From assembly GCF_017993425.1 (NCBI RefSeq), contig NZ_JAGOMQ010000027.1:1-59594 (forward strand): a stretch of DNA of 59,594 nt, read 5' to 3'. The position numbers were made by a program, and so were the translations under genes. How positions within the stretch are numbered: the first letter of the stretch is position 1; every line of letters begins with the position of its first letter. This document shows, in pieces, positions 1 through 8,337 of this stretch. The notes under the pieces are model-generated. The model did no database searches, was not told where the DNA came from, and saw only the letters and a list, made by a program, of their open reading frames with translations. This stretch comes from Amaricoccus sp. Lineage in GTDB: Bacteria; Pseudomonadota; Alphaproteobacteria; Rhodobacterales; Rhodobacteraceae.

Positions 1-1
1 G

Positions 2-124
2 GTGCAGTCCCCGACGGCGATCGTGCTCTACGTCATCGCCGCGATCGCCGTCCTGCTGCCGCTCTACCTGCGGCTGCGCGGCAAGGACAAGGTCCTGAGC
101 GCGCTGGCCGCCGACGAGGACTGA
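2..124 (+). CDS. C-terminal end of a membrane protein (partial)
   Basis: An open frame enters from the left edge and stops with TGA at 122-124, leaving 40 residues. They hold one hydrophobic segment (IVLYVIAAIAVLLPLYLRLR) followed by a short charged tail ending in DED, as at the C-terminus of a polytopic transporter or anchored protein. A strong hairpin terminator begins 27 bases after the stop, so this is a genuine transcription-unit end. The family cannot be told from the fragment. A GTG lies at the very first codon, but a free-standing 40-residue protein seems less likely than a cut gene. Confidence 0.6.
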   Translation: MQSPTAIVLYVIAAIAVLLPLYLRLRGKDKVLSALAADED

Positions 125-151
125 CGGCCGACAGGCGCCGGCCGCCGACCG

Positions 152-180
152 AAGGCCCGCCCCGAAAGGGGCGGGCCTTT
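152..180 (+). terminator. Rho-independent-type terminator after the partial gene
   Basis: Perfect 12-bp stem (AAGGCCCGCCCC at 152-163 pairing with 168-179) closed by a GAAA tetraloop, with a short T run at the end. It lies just downstream of the stop at 124. Confidence 0.8.
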
Positions 181-371
181 CGCGCTTCACGCCCCCGGCG
201 GTGTTGTCGGTTCGCGGCGGCGGGCATAGGGATCCGGAAAAACCGGGGGAAGCAGGGCGATGACGCAAGACGCGGCGTCCGGGGAGGGGCCGGGCGCCGG
301 ATGGGCGTCACGGCCAGCCGAACCCTCCCGATCCCGCCGACGCCTATCCGGACCGCGGGAGGAGGGGTCCC

Positions 372-391
372 GAGGCGGCGCAAGCCGCCTC
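372..391 (-). terminator. Hairpin downstream of the small 445-732 gene
   Basis: GAGGCGGC/GCCGCCTC perfect 8-bp stem with a 4-base loop. A 16-bp all-GC palindrome at 429-444 abuts the stop codon at 445. Both could end the minus-strand transcript, though neither has a T tract. Nothing else recognisable lies in 185-444. Confidence 0.4.
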
Positions 392-444
392 CGGCGGAGC
401 GGGGGCTCGATGCCCCCCGACGACGGGCCCCCCGGGCCCGGGGG

Positions 445-732
445 TCAGGGGCGCCAGTCGGCGAAGACCTCGTAGATCTCGGGGTCGGGGGTGGCGTCGA
501 GCAGGTCGTGGAAGCGCCGCCAGATCACGCGCACCCGGTCGACCGCCTCGGGCGAGGCGCCGCTCTCGTCGATCTGGCCGATGACGTAGCCGGCGCCGTC
601 CTCGTTCATCACGATCAGGATGTGGCGCACCCCGGGCTGCGCGAGGATCTCGGCCCTGAGCTCCTCCATCAGCGCCCGCGCCGGGGCGACGCTGTCGTCC
701 CGCATCTTGAACCTGGTGATCCGCGCCTGCAT
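445..732 (-). CDS. Small conserved protein of unknown function, dimeric alpha-beta-barrel-like
   Basis: 95 residues from ATG at 732, chosen because GGGGGAGGAGG sits about 9 bases upstream; a longer frame to 948 would need low-complexity Arg/Ala-rich sequence and is rejected. The body (ARITRFKMRDDSVAPARALM, then a beta strand HILIVMNEDGAGYVIGQ and the tail EIYEVFADWRP) has the size and strand-helix pattern of small antibiotic-monooxygenase-like (ABM-like) proteins that form ferredoxin-fold dimers. No catalytic motif is evident, so no function is assigned. It is divergent from yciB across a GC-rich gap. Confidence 0.6.
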   Translation of the reverse strand: MQARITRFKMRDDSVAPARALMEELRAEILAQPGVRHILIVMNEDGAGYVIGQIDESGASPEAVDRVRVIWRRFHDLLDATPDPEIYEVFADWRP

Positions 733-850
733 CGGCGGCCTCCTCCCCCTCGTGGACGCCGGGCGAAAGCGGCGCGCGCGGGCGCTCCCCGCGGCCCGGC
801 CCCGCGCGGGTCGCGGGAGCTTACCACGCCGCGCCGCCATCGCCATAGCC

Positions 851-870
851 GGCCGCGGCCGGCCGCGGCC
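851..870. repeat. 20-bp perfect palindrome (two tandem GGCCGCGGCC units)
   Basis: Two adjacent copies of the self-complementary decamer GGCCGCGGCC in the divergent gap between the small 445-732 gene and yciB. It may be a by-product of very high GC. No promoter could be picked out in 733-916. Confidence 0.5.
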
Positions 871-916
871 CGCCGGGGCATGGCGTTCCGGCGCGGGCGG
901 GGATAAGAGGATGGCC

Positions 917-1546
917 ATGGCCGCGCGCAGCATCAATCCGATCCTCAAGCTCGTGCTCGAGATCGGCCCGATCGTCGTCTTCTTCCTCGCCTATCGCTGG
1001 GCGCCGGTCCCGGCCGGGCTCTCCGACACCGAACGGCAGCTCGAGCAGATCCTGTTCTCGACCAAGGTCTTCGTCCCGACGATCCTCGCGGCGCTCGCCG
1101 CCAGCTACGCGCTGACCCGCAAGCTGCCGCGGATGGCCGTCATCACCGCCATCGTCGTGACGGTCTTCGGCGGGCTGACGCTGGTCCTGCGCGACGACAC
1201 CTTCGTCAAGATGAAGCCGACGATCCTCTACGCGCTCTTCGCCGGCATCCTCGCCTTCGGGCTGCTGCGCGGGCAGAGCTACCTCAAGTACCTGATGGAC
1301 GAGATCATCCCGATGCGCGACGAGGGCTGGCTCAGGTTCACCCGCCGCTTCGTCGTGTTCTACGCCGTCCTCGCGGTGCTGAACGAGGTGGTGTGGCGCG
1401 GCTGGGGGACCGACGTCTGGGTGAACTTCCGCACCTTCGTGCTGCCGCTCGCCAACCTCGCCTTCGTCATGGCGCAGGTGCCGCTCTTCAGCCGCTACGC
1501 CATCGTCGAGCCGAAGCAGACCGATCCTACCGCCGGCGAAAGCTGA
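917..1546 (+). CDS. yciB: Inner membrane-spanning protein YciB (septation protein A family)
   Basis: 209 residues from ATG 917. An ATG six bases earlier is in frame, but the AAGAGG at 905-910 abuts it, whereas spacing to 917 is normal. The family hallmarks are present: an N-terminal helix (LKLVLEIGPIVVFFLAYR), the signature LTLVLRDDTFVKMKPTILYA near residue 85-105, and MDEGWLRFTRR-like sequence before the last helices. About five to six membrane segments are predicted by eye. Known family members (YciB/IspZ) sit in the inner membrane and affect envelope integrity and division; the molecular activity is not established. Its last 20 bases overlap the 3' end of convergent trmB. Confidence 0.93.
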   Translation: MAARSINPILKLVLEIGPIVVFFLAYRWAPVPAGLSDTERQLEQILFSTKVFVPTILAALAASYALTRKLPRMAVITAIVVTVFGGLTLVLRDDTFVKMKPTILYALFAGILAFGLLRGQSYLKYLMDEIIPMRDEGWLRFTRRFVVFYAVLAVLNEVVWRGWGTDVWVNFRTFVLPLANLAFVMAQVPLFSRYAIVEPKQTDPTAGES

Positions 1547-2234
1547 GATAGGCGGGCGCGCGCCCCTCGCGCAGCGCCTTCGCCTCGTAGCGCGTCCGTC
1601 GCCAGTCCGGCCAGGGCAGGGCGGGGTCGCGCGCCTCGCGCTCGAAGGCGCTCCCCTCCACCGCGGCCAGCGCATGCGCCACGTAGTCCGGGATGTCGGT
1701 CGCGAGGCGAAGCTCGCCGCCCGGCGCGATCACGCGGGCGAGCGCGGCGAGGTTCTCCGCGCTCATGAAGCGGCGCTCGCGGTGGCGGGTCTTCGGCCAC
1801 GGATCGGGATAGAGCAGGAAGACCCGGGCGAGCGCGGCCGGCGGAAGCAGCTCCACGAGGTCGCGCGCGTCGCCGGGGTGGATGCGGACGTTGGCGAGTC
1901 CCGCCGCCGCGGCCTTGGCGAGGAAGGCGGCCACGCCGTTGACGAAGGGCTCCGCCCCGAGGAAGCCGACGCCCGGGTTGAGCGCGGCCTGGTGCGCGAG
2001 GTGCTCGCCGGCGCCGAAGCCGATCTCCAGCCATACCGGCCGGGCGTCGCCGAAGAGCGCGGCCGGATCGACGGGGGCCCGCGCCGGGTCGCCCGCGCGC
2101 GCCGCCCCGGGGATGGCGAGGCGCGGCAGCAGCTCGGCGACCAGCCGCGCCTGCGCCGGGCGCAGCGCCTTGCCGTGGCGTCGGCCGTAGAACTTGCGGG
2201 CCGGCCGCGCGGGCGCGGGGGACGCCTCGCTCAC
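1527..2234 (-). CDS. trmB: tRNA (guanine(46)-N7)-methyltransferase TrmB
   Basis: 235 residues from GTG 2234, which overlaps the metK stop as GTGA, so translation is probably coupled. The protein transfers a methyl group from SAM to N7 of G46 in the tRNA variable loop. Visible motifs are the SAM-binding strand-loop [12 protein letters not shown] (residues 68-79) and the family signature [16 protein letters not shown] (141-156), whose acidic and basic residues bind the guanine and RNA. The C-terminus ends in [10 protein letters not shown]. Co-transcription with metK, which makes its cofactor, fits. It converges on yciB with a 20-bp overlap. Confidence 0.95.
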   Translation of the reverse strand: MSEASPAPARPARKFYGRRHGKALRPAQARLVAELLPRLAIPGAARAGDPARAPVDPAALFGDARPVWLEIGFGAGEHLAHQAALNPGVGFLGAEPFVNGVAAFLAKAAAAGLANVRIHPGDARDLVELLPPAALARVFLLYPDPWPKTRHRERRFMSAENLAALARVIAPGGELRLATDIPDYVAHALAAVEGSAFEREARDPALPWPDWRRTRYEAKALREGRAPAYLSFRRR

Positions 2235-3400
2235 ACCGCGGCGCGCAGCGCCTCGACGAGGTCGGCGCGCTCCCAGGAGAAGCCGCCGTCGGCGTCGGGC
2301 GCCCGCCCGAAATGGCCGTAGGCGGAGGTGCGCTGGTAGATCGGCCGGTTGAGCCCGAGCGTGGTGCGGATGCCCTTCGGGGTCAGGTCCATCACCTGGC
2401 CGAGCGCCTTCTCGATCGCCGCGGCCGGGACCGTGCCGGTGCCGTAGGTGTCGGCGTAGATCGAGAGCGGCCGCGCCACGCCGATCGCATAGCTGAGCTG
2501 GATCACGCAGCGATGCGCGAGGCCGGCGGCGACGACGTTCTTGGCGAGGTAGCGCGCGGCGTAGGCGGCGGAGCGGTCGACCTTGGTCGGGTCCTTGCCC
2601 GAGAAGGCGCCGCCGCCGTGCGGGGCCGCGCCGCCGTAGGTGTCGACGATGATCTTGCGCCCCGTGAGGCCGGCGTCGCCGTCGGGGCCGCCGATGACGA
2701 AGCGGCCCGTCGGGTTGACGTGCCAGACGGTCCGTCCGGTCAGCCAGCCCTCGGGCAGCACCTCGCGGATATAGGGCTCGACCATGGCGCGCACGTCGGC
2801 CGAGGTCATGTCGGGGTCGAGGTGCTGGGTGGAGAGCACCAGCGAGGAGACCTCCACCGGCTTGCCGTCCGCGTAGCGGAGCGACAGCTGGCTCTTCGCG
2901 TCGGGCCCGAGGCGGGGCTCGGCGCCCGACTTCCGCGCCTCGGCGAGACGGCGGAGGATGGCGTGGGCATAGTGGATCGGGGCGGGCATCAGCTCGGGGG
3001 TCTCGGCGACGGCGTATCCGAACATGATGCCCTGGTCGCCGGCGCCCTCCTCCTTGCCCTCGGCGGCGTCGACGCCCGCGGCGATGTGCTCGGACTGGCC
3101 GTGTATCAGGTTCTGCACCTGCAGCGTCGCCCAGTGGAAGCCCTTCTGCTCGTAGCCGATGTCCTTCACGCAGTCGCGGACGATGCCCTCGACGCGGGCG
3201 AGCACCGCGCCCGGGCCGCGCACCTCGCCGCCGACGATGACGCGGTCGGTGGTGGCGAAGGTCTCGCAGGCGACGCGGGCCTCGGGGTCCTCGCGGAGGA
3301 AGGCGTCGAGAACGGCGTCCGAGATGCGGTCGCAGACCTTGTCCGGGTGGCCCTCGGACACCGATTCCGACGCAAACGTGTAGTCGCCGCGGATTTCCAT
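2231..3400 (-). CDS. metK: S-adenosylmethionine synthetase
   Basis: 389 residues, normal family length, from ATG 3400 with GAGGGG directly upstream. It makes SAM from methionine and ATP in the cytoplasm. The ATP/methionine-site signatures are present: [11 protein letters not shown] (residues 11-21), [10 protein letters not shown] (121-130), and the glycine-rich loop [19 protein letters not shown]. It is the first gene of a metK-trmB pair (4-bp overlap). A hairpin at 3488-3516 insulates it from the upstream regulator, and a plausible own promoter follows that hairpin. No recognised SAM riboswitch consensus was found in the 266-bp leader. Confidence 0.97.
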   Translation of the reverse strand: MEIRGDYTFASESVSEGHPDKVCDRISDAVLDAFLREDPEARVACETFATTDRVIVGGEVRGPGAVLARVEGIVRDCVKDIGYEQKGFHWATLQVQNLIHGQSEHIAAGVDAAEGKEEGAGDQGIMFGYAVAETPELMPAPIHYAHAILRRLAEARKSGAEPRLGPDAKSQLSLRYADGKPVEVSSLVLSTQHLDPDMTSADVRAMVEPYIREVLPEGWLTGRTVWHVNPTGRFVIGGPDGDAGLTGRKIIVDTYGGAAPHGGGAFSGKDPTKVDRSAAYAARYLAKNVVAAGLAHRCVIQLSYAIGVARPLSIYADTYGTGTVPAAAIEKALGQVMDLTPKGIRTTLGLNRPIYQRTSAYGHFGRAPDADGGFSWERADLVEALRAAV

Positions 3401-3449
3401 ACCCCTCGGAGCCCTTCTCGCCTGTCCTTCGCCCGCGCGGGCGCCGCCC

Positions 3450-3479
3450 TCCCTACTTCCGGGGCCGGGTCGGGGTCAA
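3450..3479 (-). promoter_or_regulatory. Candidate metK promoter
   Basis: On the minus strand TTGACC (3479-3474) is followed after 18 bases by TAGGGA (3455-3450), about 50 bases ahead of the metK start. The -35 is good and the -10 moderate. It lies immediately downstream of the hairpin that would end the preceding transcript. Confidence 0.4.
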
Positions 3480-3487
3480 CGGGCGGA

Positions 3488-3516
3488 AGCCCGCGTCGCG
3501 GGGGGCGACGCGGGCT
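3488..3516 (-). terminator. Hairpin between the XRE regulator and metK
   Basis: Perfect 12-bp stem AGCCCGCGTCGC/GCGACGCGGGCT with a five-base loop, located after the regulator stop (3667) and before metK. The T tract is minimal (TT). It may be a terminator for the upstream gene or an attenuator for metK. Apart from this and the candidate promoter, 3517-3666 shows nothing. Confidence 0.5.
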
Positions 3517-3666
3517 GTCGGCAGCGGGGCTCAGGTCAGGCCGCGCCCCCGCATGTCCGCTCGGGGGAAGGGCCGGTCCGGCCGCCGGAGGAGAGGCGGC
3601 CGTTGCGCTGCGACCTCGGGCCGGCACGGGGCCGGCGAAGGCGGTCGGCTTGGTCGGAGCGCCGCC

Positions 3667-4074
3667 TCAGCGGCGGGCGCGGCCGCGGTCCTCGTCGGCG
3701 AGCGAGCGGACGAGCGCCAGCACCGAGGCGCGCGTGCTCGACTCGCCGATGGCGCCGAAGGCGGAGGTGAGCTGGCGCACCTCGTCGGGGCCGGCCGCCG
3801 AGGGCGTCGCGACGCCGTTGGCGCGCCCCGAATGGTCGGAGGCGAGGCCCTCGAAGAAGTAGCCGGGCGGCACGCCGAGATACTCGGCGATCTGCCAGAG
3901 CCGCCCCGCGCCGATGCGGTTCGAGCCCTTCTCGTATTTCTGCACCTGGCTGAAGGTCAGCCCCAGGTGCCGGCCGAGCCGCCCCTGGCTGATGCCGAGC
4001 GCCTCGCGCCGGTCGCGCAGCCGCTGGCCCACATGCACGTCGATTTCCCTCGCGGACAAGGTCACGTTCGCCAC
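3667..4074 (-). CDS. XRE-family transcriptional regulator
   Basis: 135 residues from GTG 4074; a second GTG at 4065 has better spacing from AAGGGG and may be the true start. A Cro/C1-type helix-turn-helix occupies about residues 15-70 (GQRLRDRREALGISQGRLGR, then LTFSQVQKYEKGSNRIGAG), followed by GYFFEGL and a variable Ser/Ala-rich tail. This protein is commonly found beside lnt and metK in Rhodobacterales. Its target is not evident; no clear palindrome was seen in its own 111-bp upstream gap (4075-4185). Confidence 0.85.
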   Translation of the reverse strand: MANVTLSAREIDVHVGQRLRDRREALGISQGRLGRHLGLTFSQVQKYEKGSNRIGAGRLWQIAEYLGVPPGYFFEGLASDHSGRANGVATPSAAGPDEVRQLTSAFGAIGESSTRASVLALVRSLADEDRGRARR

Positions 4075-4185
4075 CCCTTACACATGTCGTCGCCCGCGCC
4101 ATCCGGCGCCGTCGCCGCGCGTCCCTACGGACCGCAGCGCGCGCCTCCTGGCGATACCGGGCGTCCCACCACTCCCTTGATCAGG

Positions 4186-5733
4186 TTATCTGCGGCGTGG
4201 CCGAGAAACGCGACTCCTAAGATTTGAAAGAGTTAATCCGAAAACTGCCGCAACCGCCAAGAGCGCGGGAACATCGCCCCGTCGAGCGTATATCGTTTCG
4301 GGCCATGCCGGGGGAAGCACGGCGTCGATGTGGCCCTCGACTCCGAGCGGCAGCATGGCGACCACCCGGCCGCGGGAATCGATCATCGCCGACACGCCGG
4401 TGTTCGCCGCCCGAGCGAGGGGCAGGCCCTGCTCGATCGCCCGCGCTCGCGCCTGGGCGAAGTGCTGGTAGGGGCCGGCCAGCGCGCCGAACCAGGCGTC
4501 GTTGGTGATCTGCGCCACCCATTCCGGCCGCCCCTCCGGCGCCCGCAGCGCCGCCGGGAAGATGGCCTCGTAGCAGACGAGCGGCAGGAAGGGCGGCAGG
4601 CCGGCGGCGGCGATCAGCTGCGGGCCCGGCCCGGGCGAGAAGCCGCGCGCCGTCAGCGTCGCGATCTCCGGCCCGCCGAGCCGCCCGATCGCCCGGCCGA
4701 GCGGGATGTACTCGCCGAAGGGGACCAGCCGGTCCTTGTCGTAGACCGCCGCGGCCGCGCCGTCGGGGCCGAGGACCGCGAGGGAGTTGAACCAGCGCTC
4801 GCCGTCCGGCGCCGGCTCCGCCCGGTTGATCCCGAGGATGACCGGCCGCCCTCCGGCCGCCGCGGCGATCTCCGCCTGGAGGGCGGGCGCCTCGCCGAGG
4901 AGGAAGGGCGCGGCGGTCTCCGGCCAGATGGTCACGTCCGGCGCACGCTCGGCGGGGGCGCGGGTGGCGGCGAGGTGGCGGTCGAAGAATTCCTGCTGGA
5001 GCTCGGGCGCCCATTTCAGCCGCTGCGGGATGTTCGGCTGCACCAGCCGCACCACGACCGCCGGCGACCGCGGCGTCTCGGGCAGCGCCAGCCGCCAGGC
5101 CCCGTAGCCCCAGCCCGCACCCACCAGCGCCGCAGCCGTGAGCGCGCCGGCGAGGCCGCGCCGCCCGGCCGCCGCGCCGGGCAGCAGGCCGGCGGCGAGG
5201 GTCAGGAAGGTCAGGCCGTAGGGGCCGGTCACGGCGTCGAGCTGCATGACGGGGGTCTCGATCCAGGCATAGGCCGGCAGCGCCCAGGGGAAGCCGGTCA
5301 GCACGTGGCCGCGCAGCCCCTCCGCCGCTGTCCAGACGCAGGCGAGGACCAGCGCCCCGGCGAGGCCGCGCCGCCCGAGGCCGCGGGCGAGCGCGAAGGC
5401 CGCGCCCCAGAAGAGCGCGAGCCCGCCCGCCATGCCGAGGAGCGCGAACGGGGCGAGGGCGCCGTAGCGTTCCGGCTCCACCAGGAAGGGCTCGACGATC
5501 CAGAAGAGCCCGGCCCCGAAATAGCCCGCCCCCGCCGCCCAGCCGCGCAGGAAGGCCGCCCGCGGCCGCGGCGCCGCCTGTGCCAGCCAGAGGAGCGGCG
5601 GCAGCGCGAGGAAGAGCGCGAGGGGGAGCGAGACGGGCGGCTGCGTCGCGGCGAGGACCACGCCGCACAGCGCCGCGAGGAGCGCGGCGCGCATGCCGGT
5701 CAACGCGGCGACCCGCGCGCGGAGCCCGTGCAC
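4186..5733 (-). CDS. lnt: Apolipoprotein N-acyltransferase
   Basis: 515 residues from GTG 5733 (no good ribosome site; ATG 5694 is an alternative). It adds the third acyl chain to the N-terminal cysteine of lipoproteins in the inner membrane. About six hydrophobic N-terminal segments precede a nitrilase-like periplasmic domain with the Glu-Lys-Cys triad: E272 in TIWPETAAPFLL, K333 in VYDKDRLVPFGEYIP, C387 in LPLVCYEAIFP. A last membrane segment precedes a basic tail. It follows the CorC-like gene by nine bases, so the two are probably co-transcribed; this order is classical for the ybeY-corC-lnt block. Confidence 0.96.
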   Translation of the reverse strand: MHGLRARVAALTGMRAALLAALCGVVLAATQPPVSLPLALFLALPPLLWLAQAAPRPRAAFLRGWAAGAGYFGAGLFWIVEPFLVEPERYGALAPFALLGMAGGLALFWGAAFALARGLGRRGLAGALVLACVWTAAEGLRGHVLTGFPWALPAYAWIETPVMQLDAVTGPYGLTFLTLAAGLLPGAAAGRRGLAGALTAAALVGAGWGYGAWRLALPETPRSPAVVVRLVQPNIPQRLKWAPELQQEFFDRHLAATRAPAERAPDVTIWPETAAPFLLGEAPALQAEIAAAAGGRPVILGINRAEPAPDGERWFNSLAVLGPDGAAAAVYDKDRLVPFGEYIPLGRAIGRLGGPEIATLTARGFSPGPGPQLIAAAGLPPFLPLVCYEAIFPAALRAPEGRPEWVAQITNDAWFGALAGPYQHFAQARARAIEQGLPLARAANTGVSAMIDSRGRVVAMLPLGVEGHIDAVLPPAWPETIYARRGDVPALLAVAAVFGLTLSNLRSRVSRPRRR

Positions 5734-5742
5734 GGGGAGGCG

Positions 5743-6666
5743 CTATTCCGCGGCTTCGGCGGCGCCCGGCGTGGCGCGCCCCAGCCGCAGCCGTAGCCGC
5801 TTGATCCGGCGGGCGTCGGCGTCGAGCACCTCGAACTCGTGGCCATCGGGATGGACGACGATCTCGCCGCGCGCCGGCACCCGGCCGGCGAGCCGCGACA
5901 CGAGGCCGCCGAGCGTGTCCACCTCCTCGGCGAGCTCGGGCGCGGCGAGGCGGACCCCGGTCTCCTTGGCGAAGTCGTCGAGCTCCATCCGCGCCGGCGC
6001 GACGTAGACGCCCTCGCCCTCCTGCGACCAGAGCGCGGCCTCGTCCTCGTCGTGCTCGTCGCCGATGTCGCCGACGATCTGCTCGAGGATGTCCTCGATG
6101 GTGACGAGCCCGTCGACCCCGCCGTACTCGTCGATGATCAGCGCCATGTGGATGCGGGCCGCCTGCATCTTCTGCAGCAGCACCCCGATCGGCATCGACG
6201 GCGGCACGTAGAGGAGCGGGCGCAGCAGGCCCTCGAGGTCGAAGCCGCCGTCGCCCTCGCCGAAGCCGTAGCGCAGCGCCAGGTCCTTGAGATGGACGAG
6301 GCCCTTCGGCCGGTCGAGCGAGCCGGAATAGACCGGCAGCCGGGTCATCGTGCTCGACTTGAACGCCGCGACCAGCCCGTCGAGCCCGACGTCGTCGGGC
6401 ACGGCGATCACCTCGGTGCGCGGGACGCTGACGTCCTCCACCCGCATCCGGCGGATGCGGCGGACGTTGCCGATCATCTCGCTCGAGCCGGGATGCGCCG
6501 CAGCGGGCTCGGCGTCGTCGTCGCCGTCCTCGGACTGGCCCTCCGCGCCGTCACGCCGGAACAGGCGCGCGAGGAAGGATGGTCTGGCCGAACTGTCGGT
6601 CTCGGCCTCGTCGGGGCCTGCGGTCGAGGCCGCGGCTCCGCTGTCGTGCTCGCCCATCGGGGGCAT
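5743..6666 (-). CDS. corC: CBS-domain protein of the CorC/hemolysin family
   Basis: 307 residues from ATG 6666 (MPPMGEHD; the Met four residues on is an alternative). An acidic, low-complexity N-terminus is followed by two CBS domains (about residues 75-205; [48 protein letters not shown]) and a C-terminal CorC_HlyC domain ending near residue 295. It lacks the DUF21 membrane domain, as does E. coli CorC/YbeX. The family is linked to magnesium/cobalt efflux and ribosome homeostasis. The position between ybeY (29-bp gap) and lnt (9-bp gap) is conserved. Confidence 0.92.
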   Translation of the reverse strand: MPPMGEHDSGAAASTAGPDEAETDSSARPSFLARLFRRDGAEGQSEDGDDDAEPAAAHPGSSEMIGNVRRIRRMRVEDVSVPRTEVIAVPDDVGLDGLVAAFKSSTMTRLPVYSGSLDRPKGLVHLKDLALRYGFGEGDGGFDLEGLLRPLLYVPPSMPIGVLLQKMQAARIHMALIIDEYGGVDGLVTIEDILEQIVGDIGDEHDEDEAALWSQEGEGVYVAPARMELDDFAKETGVRLAAPELAEEVDTLGGLVSRLAGRVPARGEIVVHPDGHEFEVLDADARRIKRLRLRLGRATPGAAEAAE

Positions 6667-6695
6667 GGTCCGTTGCGACGCCCCAGGGGCGCCTC

Positions 6696-7175
6696 CTAGC
6701 GGCTATATGGGTCCGCCACCCCGAGGCTGGCAAGCACTTTCCGCTCCAGCGCCTCCATCGCCTCGGCCTCGGCGTCGTCCTCGTGGTCGTGGCCGAGGAG
6801 GTGCAGGACGCCGTGGACGACGAGATGGGTCACGTGGTCGGGGGCCGCGATCCCCGCCGCCTGCGCCTCGGCGGCGCAGGTCTCCCAGGCGAGCGCGAGG
6901 TCGCCGAGGAAGCGCGGCTCTCCCGGCGTCGCCGGCCCGTCGGCCGAGGGCCAGGAGAGCACGTTGGTCGGTCCCGCCTTGCCGCGCCATTCGGCGTTCA
7001 GCGCCGCGATCCGGGCGTCGTCGGCGGCGAGGAGGCCGATCTCGCATGCCTCCGGGTCCAGCCCGGCGGCGGCGAGCGCCGCGGCGGCGGCGCGGCCGGC
7101 GAGCGCCGGCAGGTCGAGCGCCTGCCAGCGCTCGTCCTCGACGATTGTGTCGACGGGACCGGCGTCCTCAGCCAT
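6696..7175 (-). CDS. ybeY: Endoribonuclease / rRNA maturation factor YbeY
   Basis: 159 residues. The zinc site HGVLHLLGHDH places three histidines at H121, H125 and H131, and TNVLSWPS near residue 70 matches the conserved TDVLSFP segment. The family works on 16S rRNA 3'-end maturation and 70S quality control. The start overlaps the end of phoH by 8 bp, indicating an operon with translational coupling. Confidence 0.95.
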   Translation of the reverse strand: MAEDAGPVDTIVEDERWQALDLPALAGRAAAAALAAAGLDPEACEIGLLAADDARIAALNAEWRGKAGPTNVLSWPSADGPATPGEPRFLGDLALAWETCAAEAQAAGIAAPDHVTHLVVHGVLHLLGHDHEDDAEAEAMEALERKVLASLGVADPYSR

Positions 7176-8175
7176 CCGACTTCGACGCGGCCTCGTAGGC
7201 GACGATGATGCGGGCGACGAGGCTGTGGCGGACCACGTCGGCGGCGGTGAAGCGGACGAAGCCGATGCCGTCGACGCCCTTGAGGATGCGCTCGGCCTCG
7301 ACGAGGCCGGACGTCACGCCGCGCGGCAGGTCGATCTGGGTGGTGTCGCCGGTCACCGCCATGCGGCTGCCCTCGCCGAGGCGGGTGAGGAACATCTTCA
7401 TCTGCATCGTCGTGGCGTTCTGCGCCTCGTCGAGCACCACGAAGGCGTTCGACAGCGTCCGCCCGCGCATGAAGGCCAGCGGCGCGATCTCGATCTGGCG
7501 CTCCTCCATCATCTTCTGCACCTGGCGCGCCGGGAAGAAGTCGTTCAGCGCGTCGTAGAGCGGCTGCATGTAGGGATCGACCTTCTCCTTCATGTCGCCG
7601 GGCAGGAAGCCGAGGCGCTCGCCGGCCTCGACGGCGGGGCGGGAGAGGATGATGCGCTCGACATGGCCCTCGATGAACATCGAGACGGCGGCGGCGACGG
7701 CGAGGTAGGTCTTGCCGGTGCCGGCCGGCCCGAGGCCGAAGACCAGCTCGTTGCGGTAGAGGCTCTGGACGTAGGCCGTCTGCGCGGCGGTGCGCGGCTC
7801 GACGAGCTTCTTGCGGGTGCGGATCTCGATGGGCGCGGCGCCGAACATCTCGAGCTGGCCGACGCGGGCCTCGCCGCGCGGCTGGCCGCCGGGCATGCGG
7901 ATCGCGGCGTCGATGTCGCCGGGGGTGACCTCGCGCCCCTGCTCCAGCCGGGCGTAGAGGGCGCGCAGCAGCTGCTCGGCGGCGGCGCGCTCGGCCTCGT
8001 CGCCGTGCAGCGCGAGCTGGTTGCCGCGGCGGTGGATGGCGACGTCGAGGCGCATCTCGACCTGCACGAGATTGCGGTCGAGCTCGCCGCAGAGGTCGAT
8101 CAGGAGGCGATTGTCGGGAAACTCGAGGACGCTGTCGCCGGCGTTCGGGGCAGGGGAGCGCGCGCTGGTCGCCAA
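7168..8175 (-). CDS. phoH: PhoH-like ATPase
   Basis: 335 residues from TTG 8175, preferred because GGAGG lies five bases upstream; the frame opens further to another TTG at 8241. The N-terminal region with RNA-binding-like sequence precedes a P-loop: GPAGTGKT at residues 149-156, with Walker B in FVVLDEAQN and a conserved GRTLSNAFVVLDE stretch. PhoH/YbeZ proteins are cytoplasmic ATPases that partner YbeY in ribosome and RNA metabolism; here the two genes overlap. The upstream gap to miaB (8176-8337) holds a cluster of GTGAAC half-sites. Confidence 0.94.
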   Translation of the reverse strand: MATSARSPAPNAGDSVLEFPDNRLLIDLCGELDRNLVQVEMRLDVAIHRRGNQLALHGDEAERAAAEQLLRALYARLEQGREVTPGDIDAAIRMPGGQPRGEARVGQLEMFGAAPIEIRTRKKLVEPRTAAQTAYVQSLYRNELVFGLGPAGTGKTYLAVAAAVSMFIEGHVERIILSRPAVEAGERLGFLPGDMKEKVDPYMQPLYDALNDFFPARQVQKMMEERQIEIAPLAFMRGRTLSNAFVVLDEAQNATTMQMKMFLTRLGEGSRMAVTGDTTQIDLPRGVTSGLVEAERILKGVDGIGFVRFTAADVVRHSLVARIIVAYEAASKSDG

Positions 8176-8260
8176 AGGGCCTCCGGGCCGGAATGAGGAC
8201 TCTACCGGTCCGAGAGTGCCCCAGCCGGAGCGGAGGCGCAAGCCGGGCGCGCTGCCTTGG

Positions 8261-8298
8261 GTGAACGGCTGCGTGAACCGCGGGTGTTCACGCGTGAA
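8261..8298. promoter_or_regulatory. GTGAAC half-site cluster with a 12-bp palindrome, upstream of phoH
   Basis: GTGAAC occurs at 8261 and 8273 and its inverse GTTCAC at 8286. The second and third copies form an inverted repeat (GCGTGAAC/GTTCACGC, 8271-8278 and 8286-8293). Immediately overlapping is TTCACGCGTGAA (8287-8298), a perfect 12-bp palindrome. The arrangement looks like an operator for the phoH-ybeY-corC-lnt unit. No regulator is identified, and a transcript-end hairpin for miaB is an alternative reading. Confidence 0.4.
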
Positions 8299-8337
8299 AA
8301 TTGCCTAAGTCATTGGAATCGTGTAATCGGACCTTTG

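Noticed and set aside
3401-3666. SAM or SAM/SAH riboswitch in the metK leader
   Set aside because: Rhodobacterales often have one here, but I could not find the AACGGCUUCC-type core or the UUGGAGCA-type segment; only a hairpin and a possible promoter are visible.
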